Shown here: positions 29,043 to 36,640 of the stretch, piece by piece | How the letters are laid out: each line of letters opens with the position of its first letter | Numbering within the stretch: position 1 is the stretch's first letter | Source of the DNA: Flavobacteriales bacterium | GTDB taxonomy: Bacteria > Bacteroidota > Bacteroidia > Flavobacteriales_D > Cryomorphaceae | Direction of reading: 5' to 3' | Assembly: GCA_022448105.1 (NCBI GenBank) | Contig: JAKVAV010000008.1 | Coordinates: forward strand, 1-64,000 | DNA length: 64,000 nt | Position numbers and translations under genes: made by a program | The notes under the pieces: generated by a model | Database searches by the model: none | What the model was told of the DNA's origin: nothing | Seen by the model: the letters and a program-made list of their open reading frames with translations, nothing else

Positions 29043-29960
29043 TTATTGATAAATTTTGACGTAGTCAATAATGAATTCTTGACTGGGTGAAGAGAATGGA
29101 TTGAGGACACTGAAAGGCACATTAGCTCCCCCATTACCTCCTAGTGCAAAATCAAGAACTAAAAAATAATTTTGATCTAATATCCAAGATGCGGGGAGAA
29201 TCGAAGACCTTGTCGCGGGCACATCCACAGGAACATCGTCAACAAAGAATTGGATGCAGTCACTATTCCACTGCAATGTGTATATGTGGTAGTCTGCTGA
29301 AAAATCTACTGAATCATTTTCTGGGAAAGAAAACTGGTAATCAATGCTCGTTTGCTCTCCGCTTGTGTCGGCATATGAAATGTAACTAAGCACCTCACTA
29401 GTGTTTATCCCATTGCTCCTCATAGCTCCCAATTCTGCGAGATCAAAAATGTTATTCTCCTCTCTTGTTGGCATTAGAAATATTGAAGGCCAGAGTCCTT
29501 CTCCAGAGGGAACGATGGCTCTTACTTCAATTAGGCCACTATTGAGGGTGAATTTATTTTTTGTCGTCAGTCTGGCTGAAGTAAAATTATTTTCTTGAAA
29601 GGGAGGATTTTCAAATCGCCCAATAAGCTTCAAATTTCCGCTATCGATTCTGGCGTTTTCAATTCTATTCGTGAACAGTTGCTGTTCGCGGTCATCCCAA
29701 AAGCACTCCTTAATTGTATCAGGTCCTATAACAGTGATAGTGGTATCTCGACACTTGCCAGTCATAAAAGTCCAAGTTGCGGTTGTGTCAATGATATCTG
29801 TATCAAATTCCTCGTCCAGCACCAAAGTCAAATTGGTTTTTGAGATGAAGTTACATCCTGCAACTTCCTGCACCTCTTTTGTGCAGCTTTGGAGAGTTAG
29901 TAGAGCAACACATAAAGTTGCGCTGATGGTTACCTGATCTATTTTCGGAAGTCCAGACAT
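29043..29960 (-). CDS. GH16-like lipoprotein lacking the catalytic nucleophile
   Basis: A 305-residue lipoprotein (lipobox TLQSC, C26) covering a full GH16 fold: DEEFD at the start, FTSARLTTKNKFTLNSGLIEVRA, then the active-site strand, and FIIDYVKIYQ at the end. At the ExDxxE motif it reads I171-F-D173-L-A-E176, so the nucleophile Glu is replaced by Ile while the helper Asp and the acid/base Glu remain. A Cys-containing insert (C70, C86) replaces the usual Trp-rich loop. It is therefore probably not a normal hydrolase and may serve as a surface glucan-binding protein. It is the first gene of an operon with its own promoter and operator next to the regulator gene. Confidence 0.85.
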   Translation of the reverse strand: MSGLPKIDQVTISATLCVALLTLQSCTKEVQEVAGCNFISKTNLTLVLDEEFDTDIIDTTATWTFMTGKCRDTTITVIGPDTIKECFWDDREQQLFTNRIENARIDSGNLKLIGRFENPPFQENNFTSARLTTKNKFTLNSGLIEVRAIVPSGEGLWPSIFLMPTREENNIFDLAELGAMRSNGINTSEVLSYISYADTSGEQTSIDYQFSFPENDSVDFSADYHIYTLQWNSDCIQFFVDDVPVDVPATRSSILPASWILDQNYFLVLDFALGGNGGANVPFSVLNPFSSPSQEFIIDYVKIYQ

Positions 29961-29977
29961 ATAATGTTAAATGTACA

Positions 29978-29985
29978 CAAACATA
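29978..29985 (-). promoter_or_regulatory. -7 element of the GH16-like lipoprotein operon
   Basis: On the minus strand this reads TATGTTTG, a perfect match to the Bacteroidota -7 consensus TAnnTTTG, 18 bp upstream of the start codon. A clear -33 TTG is lacking, which fits a promoter that needs an activator bound at the adjacent direct repeat (30015-30034). Confidence 0.5.
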
Positions 29986-30014
29986 AATCAGACGAAGTGT
30001 AAAGTCATTAAAAT

Positions 30015-30034
30015 GCGTACATCTTGCATACATC
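30015..30034 (-). promoter_or_regulatory. Direct-repeat operator between the regulator and the GH16-like operon
   Basis: On the minus strand this is GATGTA-N5-GATGTA, two identical half-sites 11 bp apart, one helical turn. It ends 29 bp before the minus-strand -7 element at 29985 and 16 bp before the plus-strand -7 element at 30051. It could therefore activate the GH16-like operon and restrain or tune the regulator gene. The same repeat occurs upstream of the barrel/lipoprotein operon at about the same distance from a -7-like element. Confidence 0.55.
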
Positions 30035-30050
30035 TTTATTTAGACTTTTA

Positions 30051-30058
30051 TATATTTG
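30051..30058 (+). promoter_or_regulatory. -7 element of the glucan regulator gene
   Basis: TATATTTG, a perfect match to TAnnTTTG, leaving an untranslated leader of roughly 130 bases before the GTG at 30192. The direct repeat at 30015-30034 would overlap its -33 region. Confidence 0.45.
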
Positions 30059-30191
30059 AATACATCAATAGGAGGAATTTAGCGTTTCTATAAAAATATA
30101 AAAAATTGAAAAACAAGGAATTAATAAAAAAATTAAATTAATTCAAACCTCATCAACTAATTTTTTTTACTACAATAATTAACTTCACACC

Positions 30192-33089
30192 GTGAACAAA
30201 ATCGAAGTATGTAAAAGGTGTCTGCTTGACATCATGCTTGTGCTATTTTCTTTATCCACGTTGGGTCAGGTTGAAAGTCCATTGATGTCGATCTACAATA
30301 AATCGAATCATGGAGGAGGTACTCAAAATTGGGCTATAAATGTTGCTGAAGAGGGAGTGGTTTTGGTTGGTAACAACAGTGGTGTTTTGGTATTTGATGG
30401 CCAAGTATGGGATATTCAGAGTTTACCTAATAGGACTTTCGTCCGTTCGTTGTATCAATCGAAGGAGAAAGACCTGTTTGTTGGCGGGCAAAATGAAATT
30501 GGCTTTTATAGAAACAGTCAAGTCAAATCGGATCACTACAAAAGTTTGAGAGAGTTCGTACCCTCTGATTACCAGGATTTTGAAGATGTTTGGAAAATTT
30601 TTGAGATCAAAGGATCGATTTATTTCTGCACAGAGAAAGCTATATTCAGGTTTACCGGTGATTCTTGCACCGTGATTGAACCTACTCATGATAGATTTGA
30701 GAATTTCTTCTCATTTAATAATCAATTATACGTCCAAGAGTTTGATCTGGGGCTCAAGGTCTACAATTCTAATGCATTTGAGGATTTCATAGATGATCCA
30801 TTACTTAGAATAAATCGAATCTCTGAAGTGATCTCTTGCGATGGTGATTCATTGTTGATTTTTACACAAAATGCGGGGATTTATAGCTATTACGATGGAG
30901 TCTTGTCGGGCATGTCAAAGGAAGTTCAGAATCGAACACTGTACTCAAAAATATATTGCGCAACTGAGCTCCATAATGGGAATATTGCTGTTGGAACTAT
31001 CCAAAACGGGCTATTAATTCTCTCGAGAAATGGTGAAATCATTCAAGAGTTAACAGAAAAGGATGGGTTACCCAATAAAACAGTGTTGTCTTTATGCGAA
31101 GACAGGTCAGGTAATATTTGGCTCGGACTGGATAATGGACTGGTATATGTTGAAATCAACTCTCCCTTTACCAAGATTAGCGAGTTTTCTGGTGTTGAAG
31201 GCACAGGTTATGCAGCAATTAAAAGGAGGGATCTCGATTATTTTGGCACCAATTTAGGATTGTATCAAGTCTCGACTGATACCCTAAAGACAAAAGTAGT
31301 TTCAAAAGTTCTCTCGGGTCAAATATGGAATCTCCAAGATTATGAAGACGGACTTATTGTTAGTGGTGATGGAGGGGCGAAATATTTTAATGGGAACTCT
31401 TGGGTGGATGTCTCGAACGTCAGGAGTTCATGGAAGTTTTTGCCCGTTGAAGGAAACCGCGAATTATATCTACAAGGTACATACAGTGGTCTTTATCTCT
31501 ACAAAAAGAGTGGAGCAGAAAATCAGCCACTTGAGCTGATAGGGAAGATGGAGGGTTTTGATGAATCGACGAGAATCTTTGAATTTGATTCAGATGGTTA
31601 CGTATGGGTTTCACATGCTTACCGAGGTTTGTTTAGGTTAAAACCAGATTATAACAATTTAGGCTACTCGGAAATAAAAAGGTTTGGAAAATCGGAAGGG
31701 CTTCCTGATGATTTTTACATAACTGTTTCGAAAATTCGAGGTGAATTAGTTTTCGCCACCGAAGAAGGTGTTTTTCGATTTAATAAGCTAGAGCAGAGAT
31801 TTGCTGTTCATGACGAAATAACTCAATTGCTGGGTCCAAATAAAAATGTTCAGAGATTAATTGAAGACAATCTAGGTAATATTTGGTTTTCTACTGCAAA
31901 TGAATTTGGCTTAGTTCACATCAGAGAAACGGGGGTTTACAACAACGTTGAGGTTATTTACTTCAATCAAATTCAAGGAGATTTAGTTGATGGTTTTGAG
32001 AATATATTCAGTACCGATGACAATATTGCGTACATACCAATCGAAGGTGGTTTCTACAAGTATGACTTGAGTTTAACCGAAAGGTCCCCTGAATTCGAGT
32101 ATTCGTTGAGGATTGATGAGGTCTATACCACCAATGGTAAGGACTCGGTTATTTTCTCCTTCGGCAGTTTTGATATTTCTAAAGAGTATGAGCATCTGAA
32201 CGAAGAATCAGATTTGAGATTCCATTTTAACCTGCCAACCTTTGGGAAACTGAATGAGGTGGCGTACTCGTACAAATTGGAAAACGAAGATCAATATTGG
32301 TCTGAGTGGACAAATGATCACGTAAAGGAATACTCAAATTTATCTTCTGGAAATTACTCCTTTGCAGTAAAAGCGAAAGATGGGTTCGGAAGGATCTCTG
32401 AGGCCGCTTCTTTTGACTTTTTTATTTCTCCACCCTGGTTCAAAACTATAATCGCACAAGTATTTTTCGTTGTTATTGGCTTCCTCTTCATTCTATCTTT
32501 TGTGAAGTATATTTCAATTCGCGAAGCAAAGAAGACCGAATTAGTAAAGCAACAGTCAAGAATAACCATTCAAGAAAAAGAGCAGGCTCTCCAAAGAGAA
32601 AAACAAAAATCTGAGAGCGAAATAATCAGGCTTCGTAATGAAAAGTTAAGGGCTGAAGTAAGCCATAAGAATGCAGAGTTAGCCTCTACGACAATGCATT
32701 TAGTGCAGAAGAGTGAAATGCTTCAAAATGTCAAGAAGGAACTAACAGATTTGAGTAAGCATGGGGATGATGGTTTAAAGAGCCGAATAAAACAGATACA
32801 GAGATTAATTACTGATGATGTTCGTCTAGATAAGAACTGGGAACGATTTGAAACACATTTTGATCAGGTGCATGAGAATTTTTTCAAGAATCTTCGATCA
32901 AAATACCCTGATTTAACTCCCAAAGACCAAAAACTTTGCGCCTACCTAAGGATGAACTTAGCAACGAAAGAAATTGCTCCTCTACTAAACATTTCCGTTA
33001 GAGGTGTGGAGATCAGTCGATACCGACTCCGTAAAAAATTGGAATTGGATTCAGAGGTAAATCTCGTCTCCTTTATAATGGAAATCTAG
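30192..33089 (+). CDS. Membrane-spanning sensor/transcription regulator (Reg_prop propeller, Y_Y_Y, LuxR-type HTH)
   Basis: A 965-residue one-component regulator starting with GTG. A signal anchor is followed by a periplasmic seven-bladed-type propeller with repeated GNIWLGLDNGL/GNIWFST blades (about 30-680), a Y_Y_Y domain (about 690-745), one membrane helix (about 748-774, TIIAQVFFVVIGFLFILSFV), a cytoplasmic coiled coil (about 780-870) and a C-terminal LuxR-like HTH (about 905-965, LTPKDQKLCAYLRMNLATKEIAPLLNIS). There is no histidine kinase or receiver domain, so it differs from hybrid two-component systems and resembles SusR-type regulators. It lies between the glucan operons and probably binds glucan oligosaccharides in the periplasm and DNA at the GATGTA direct repeats. 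Confidence 0.85.
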   Translation: MNKIEVCKRCLLDIMLVLFSLSTLGQVESPLMSIYNKSNHGGGTQNWAINVAEEGVVLVGNNSGVLVFDGQVWDIQSLPNRTFVRSLYQSKEKDLFVGGQNEIGFYRNSQVKSDHYKSLREFVPSDYQDFEDVWKIFEIKGSIYFCTEKAIFRFTGDSCTVIEPTHDRFENFFSFNNQLYVQEFDLGLKVYNSNAFEDFIDDPLLRINRISEVISCDGDSLLIFTQNAGIYSYYDGVLSGMSKEVQNRTLYSKIYCATELHNGNIAVGTIQNGLLILSRNGEIIQELTEKDGLPNKTVLSLCEDRSGNIWLGLDNGLVYVEINSPFTKISEFSGVEGTGYAAIKRRDLDYFGTNLGLYQVSTDTLKTKVVSKVLSGQIWNLQDYEDGLIVSGDGGAKYFNGNSWVDVSNVRSSWKFLPVEGNRELYLQGTYSGLYLYKKSGAENQPLELIGKMEGFDESTRIFEFDSDGYVWVSHAYRGLFRLKPDYNNLGYSEIKRFGKSEGLPDDFYITVSKIRGELVFATEEGVFRFNKLEQRFAVHDEITQLLGPNKNVQRLIEDNLGNIWFSTANEFGLVHIRETGVYNNVEVIYFNQIQGDLVDGFENIFSTDDNIAYIPIEGGFYKYDLSLTERSPEFEYSLRIDEVYTTNGKDSVIFSFGSFDISKEYEHLNEESDLRFHFNLPTFGKLNEVAYSYKLENEDQYWSEWTNDHVKEYSNLSSGNYSFAVKAKDGFGRISEAASFDFFISPPWFKTIIAQVFFVVIGFLFILSFVKYISIREAKKTELVKQQSRITIQEKEQALQREKQKSESEIIRLRNEKLRAEVSHKNAELASTTMHLVQKSEMLQNVKKELTDLSKHGDDGLKSRIKQIQRLITDDVRLDKNWERFETHFDQVHENFFKNLRSKYPDLTPKDQKLCAYLRMNLATKEIAPLLNISVRGVEISRYRLRKKLELDSEVNLVSFIMEI

Positions 33090-34376
33090 TTAAAGTTCTC
33101 CAACGCAATAAAACGGGAAGTTGGCCGTGGCAGCGTTTCCATGTCCGTCATAGATATAGAGAAAGAGTCGATAAGGTCCCTCATTTTTAGGGGCTCGGAA
33201 TTGAATCTCGCTTTTGTTCGGATCTCCTTCCATCTTCATGTCTACGGCCTCCGGTCTAGATTCTTTATCTCCTCCGACTTTGATGTCCGTACTTTCAGGC
33301 AAGATTTCCCAACGATAGGTCAACTGATCTCCATCTAGGTCTTTTGCATCGACTTTGGCTGTGGTGAGTTTTCCTGTTTCCACATAAACTCCGTCAAATC
33401 GCGTTTTTCCATTGAGGACATACTGATGAATTTGAGGGCTTCGGTTTTCTGGGTATTTTCCAGACCAGGCCAACTCTAATTCATCCATCACACCGGTTTC
33501 TTTTCCATCCTCTAGGAAAAGACCATACCAAGTAGGGGTGGTTTCTTGTTTTTGTCCCCAGAGGAATACATAAGAACCAATACACATCCAAGGGTCGCGA
33601 CGGATTCCCTGATCATAGCGCAAGGCATATGATGCAGCTTTCTCCGTGCTGGTTTGTTCTATTGGTGCTCCCCATGGTGCTTTTTCAACTTCCCAATGAC
33701 CATCAGGTCCCCATTCAGTGATAACGTAAGGTTTGTCCCAACCATAGGCTCTAAGTTGGTTGTCTATGCCAATGATTGCACCATAAGTGTTAATCCCGTA
33801 GACATCAATAGCTGGGGCTCTATCTTTAATGAGTTGCACCTCTGCGACATCCAATCCAGCTGTAACCGTCATTGTTGGGTGGTTGGGATCTTCTCTGTGA
33901 ACCATCTCTGCGATATCATTTATCGCATCCCACACTTTAAAGTCTGAATAGAACAGATCAGTTTCATTGCCGATTCCCCACATGAGGATGGCAGGATGAT
34001 TTTTGTATTCTCTAACCACCTCAGTGAATCGAGCAAGTTGTGCCTCCACGGCTCTGGAATCATCGTAATTAAAACCCTGACGTTCGCATCCTACCCACAA
34101 ACCAAACAGAACAGACATGCCTTTTTCGTGGGCCTCATCTAATACGGCAATAGCCTCATGAGCCCCCCATGTTCTAACCGAGTTTGCTCCATAAGCCTTT
34201 GCTCGATCCATTTCTGTTTGGCCGCCAACGCCAGTGATGTAGTAAGGTTCTCCTCCGCGTAATATTTGCCATTTACCTTCATTTTGAATCAATTCAACTT
34301 TTATAGCTTGACCAAAACTGAAAGTTACTAAAAGCAGGGAAGCAAGGGTGAGTGATACTTTATGGATAGGAATCAT
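33090..34376 (-). CDS. Secreted clan GH-A glycoside hydrolase (GH2 TIM-barrel / GH158-like), likely beta-1,3-glucanase
   Basis: A 428-residue protein with signal peptide MIPIHKVSLTLASLLLVTFSFGQ, a TIM barrel (about 28-300) and an Ig-like C-terminal domain (about 318-428). Clan GH-A catalytic pairs are visible: acid/base E138 in WGIGNETD at the end of strand 4 and nucleophile E221 in VITEWGPDGHWE at the end of strand 7. Automated tools would probably call it a GH2 TIM barrel, but it lacks the GH2 sugar-binding and sandwich domains. The two-domain layout and size resemble GH158, a family with laminarinase activity. It converges with the regulator gene, ending right after it, and diverges from the barrel operon. 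Confidence 0.75.
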   Translation of the reverse strand: MIPIHKVSLTLASLLLVTFSFGQAIKVELIQNEGKWQILRGGEPYYITGVGGQTEMDRAKAYGANSVRTWGAHEAIAVLDEAHEKGMSVLFGLWVGCERQGFNYDDSRAVEAQLARFTEVVREYKNHPAILMWGIGNETDLFYSDFKVWDAINDIAEMVHREDPNHPTMTVTAGLDVAEVQLIKDRAPAIDVYGINTYGAIIGIDNQLRAYGWDKPYVITEWGPDGHWEVEKAPWGAPIEQTSTEKAASYALRYDQGIRRDPWMCIGSYVFLWGQKQETTPTWYGLFLEDGKETGVMDELELAWSGKYPENRSPQIHQYVLNGKTRFDGVYVETGKLTTAKVDAKDLDGDQLTYRWEILPESTDIKVGGDKESRPEAVDMKMEGDPNKSEIQFRAPKNEGPYRLFLYIYDGHGNAATANFPFYCVGEL

Positions 34377-34446
34377 TTGATGCAGTCATTTTGAAACCTT
34401 GAAAATACAAAACTGGTCGACTATTAAGATCAGTATTTCCATTTAT

Positions 34447-34466
34447 GTTGTACCGATGATGTAGTT
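34447..34466 (+). promoter_or_regulatory. Distal direct-repeat operator of the barrel/lipoprotein operon
   Basis: Reads GTTGTA-N5-GATGTA, a one-mismatch version of the GATGTA-N5-GATGTA repeat. It is centred 31 bp (about three helical turns) upstream of the perfect copy at 34478-34497. Confidence 0.45.
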
Positions 34467-34477
34467 TATTTTATTGA

Positions 34478-34497
34478 GATGTACGATTGATGTAAAG
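34478..34497 (+). promoter_or_regulatory. Proximal direct-repeat operator of the barrel/lipoprotein operon
   Basis: A perfect GATGTA-N5-GATGTA repeat in the orientation of the downstream operon, ending 30 bp before the -7-like element TAACATTG. The repeat at 30015-30034 has the same orientation relative to its own operon and nearly the same spacing (29 bp). Confidence 0.55.
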
Positions 34498-34502
34498 CAA
34501 AT

Positions 34503-34535
34503 TTGTCTCTGAGACAGCAGATTTAATTAACATTG
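34503..34535 (+). promoter_or_regulatory. Probable promoter of the barrel/lipoprotein operon
   Basis: A TTG at 34503-34505 and TAACATTG at 34528-34535 (one mismatch to TAnnTTTG) lie 22 bp apart, within the range seen for Bacteroidota -33/-7 promoters though on the long side. The start codon follows about 70 bp downstream. Confidence 0.35.
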
Positions 34536-34606
34536 TGTACTCAACACACAAATAATGTACAATTTAGTTGGTTGAACGGTAAAGTTGAGGTGAAACAATC
34601 TAGATT

Positions 34607-36640
34607 ATGATGATGAAAACTCTTTCTCGATTGAGATATTGTTTAGTCTTTCTTCTTTCCTTTAGTTTTTTGGTCTTGTCTGGGCAAGATAGAGTTGCTG
34701 GTGATTCTTTGTTGTCTAATGCTTCGATTAGAAGTTTTGAAGATCAATTTTTGAAGCAGTCTGCAGGGATTCAATATGATTCTCTTTTCGTAGATAAAAA
34801 ATTGCGAGAGCGACCTCAAAAATTGACGGCCTTTGGATATTACCGACTGTTTGTATATCAACGAAATATCACTGCACCATATCCCGGATTAGGTTCCTTC
34901 GATAATATTTTAAGTGTCGGAGATGGTTATCGTGAGCCCATGCTCTCCATGTCGGTTATAGCGCGTCCCAGTGGCAAGGCTAGTTTTGGAACAGAACTTT
35001 ACATGTTTACACCCTACGACGGTTCAATAGATGGGAACGTTTTTTCTACCAACCTTGGCCTTAACTTTTACGGAAACTTTAGAACGCAGCACGGAAATTT
35101 TGGAGTAAGGGCGGGTGGAATTCACTGGTATAATTTGAGCCCATTCACCATGGGCGTTTTCCAGATACTCGATCGATTTACCATTTTTGATAGAACACCT
35201 TGGGAGGGCGTGAGCAATATGGGTAAATACGACTCTTATTATAATTCTGGTCTAACCAGTGCAGGAGACCTTAGGTGGAACAACCAAGCGTTTCAAGGAA
35301 TCATATTAAATGGTGGTAACCTTCCGGGCGATTGGGCTGTAGATGTATTTTGGGGTAAAACTCAACCCAATGGTGGTTTAGCCGGGGGGTTTGATGCCTT
35401 CAATGAGGGTTTTCCAGCGGCACCAGGCCTCGACGCTGGAAATATTCCAAATTATACTCCGATCTCTGGTACAAATAGAACGCTTGCCTCCATCATTCAA
35501 GGGGGTAAAATTAGCAAGACATTCGGCCAACAAACACTTTCTTATAATGGCCTTGTAAGCAGTACCGTATTGGATAGTATAAAGACTGACAGTCTTAGGT
35601 CCTATCAAGTCCATACGCTTAGAATGGATCTTAAGGTGGCCGACATAAAAATTTCTGGTGAACTCGGAGCAGGTGCATACAAAAGCCCAACTTTAGCAGA
35701 AACATGGGGTGAGGCTTTAATGCTTAGGTTTAATGTTCCAAAAAAATACACGTACATCCCGATTGATTTTCAGGTGTACCGAATTTCAAAACATTACTTC
35801 AACGAGAATGGAGAGATTGCCACCAATTCAAATGTTGATATTCTTGAAGATAGAGGCCTAACTGTAAACGCCAATGGAGCAGGTGGGCAAATGGCTCTCG
35901 TGAATCAGTTGGTGCACAACCGGCAAGGAATCAACATCAATACTGAATTAGAGTTTGGCAACTTAAAGCTCGCTGGGGGTATCGGATGGAGTGCCGAAAT
36001 AGATCCTCAAGCAAATGCGGTGAGTTTCGTTCACAGGATCAATGGACTAGCGCTGTCCAGAATTTACAATCCATTCCCTGCGGGAGCTACTGGACCAACT
36101 GTTTTTGGCCCCTACAACAGAAAGTTTTCCTTCTTTAGAGGAGTCTCTGAAGTCGTAGAGACAACTGATTTTGATGAAATTTCCCGACGAGCACAGAATA
36201 GGAAGTTTTTTGAGGCGGTTGACATACAGGCAAAGTATGAAACTAAACTTTTCGATAAAGAGCTCTATTTCTTCTACATCGGATCATTCAATTCTGCATC
36301 TACTACTTTGGAACCAGTGCCGGTGTATAACGAAGATTCTTATGTATTTGTGCAATATCACGAATTAGATTTCTACTATGAGATTTTACCCAAATTTATA
36401 CTCACCGGCTACTATGGTATTGAGAATGCGAGAGGCGGTAATGCAACTAGATGGGATGCGGAGACCCAATTGCCACTTGATCAATTAGGAACCGCCATAG
36501 GGTTGGGCTTTGACTGGCAGATAGCACCCAATTCTGGACTCTATGTCCGCCATCGATGGATGGAATTCGAGGACAGGAGCTTTCAAGAGGATTATTTTAA
36601 AGGAACTGAACTAACCGTTGAACTCAAAACCTTTTTCTAA
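34607..36640 (+). CDS. Large predicted outer-membrane beta-barrel, first gene of a four-gene glucan-linked operon
   Basis: A 677-residue protein starting with three successive ATG codons and a signal peptide (hydrophobic core YCLVFLLSFSFLVLSGQ). After a short N-terminal region, the sequence is a long run of alternating amphipathic strands with Gly/Asn/Tyr turns (NLGLNFYGNFRTQHGNFGVRAGG, FYYEILPKFILTGYYGIEN) and ends LTVELKTFF with terminal aromatics, as in BAM-assembled barrels of 16 or more strands. There is no TonB box, plug domain or SusC motif. I do not recognise the family. It lies downstream of two GATGTA direct repeats and overlaps the next barrel gene by one base, so it probably acts with it in glucan passage or binding. 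Confidence 0.7.
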   Translation: MMMKTLSRLRYCLVFLLSFSFLVLSGQDRVAGDSLLSNASIRSFEDQFLKQSAGIQYDSLFVDKKLRERPQKLTAFGYYRLFVYQRNITAPYPGLGSFDNILSVGDGYREPMLSMSVIARPSGKASFGTELYMFTPYDGSIDGNVFSTNLGLNFYGNFRTQHGNFGVRAGGIHWYNLSPFTMGVFQILDRFTIFDRTPWEGVSNMGKYDSYYNSGLTSAGDLRWNNQAFQGIILNGGNLPGDWAVDVFWGKTQPNGGLAGGFDAFNEGFPAAPGLDAGNIPNYTPISGTNRTLASIIQGGKISKTFGQQTLSYNGLVSSTVLDSIKTDSLRSYQVHTLRMDLKVADIKISGELGAGAYKSPTLAETWGEALMLRFNVPKKYTYIPIDFQVYRISKHYFNENGEIATNSNVDILEDRGLTVNANGAGGQMALVNQLVHNRQGININTELEFGNLKLAGGIGWSAEIDPQANAVSFVHRINGLALSRIYNPFPAGATGPTVFGPYNRKFSFFRGVSEVVETTDFDEISRRAQNRKFFEAVDIQAKYETKLFDKELYFFYIGSFNSASTTLEPVPVYNEDSYVFVQYHELDFYYEILPKFILTGYYGIENARGGNATRWDAETQLPLDQLGTAIGLGFDWQIAPNSGLYVRHRWMEFEDRSFQEDYFKGTELTVELKTFF

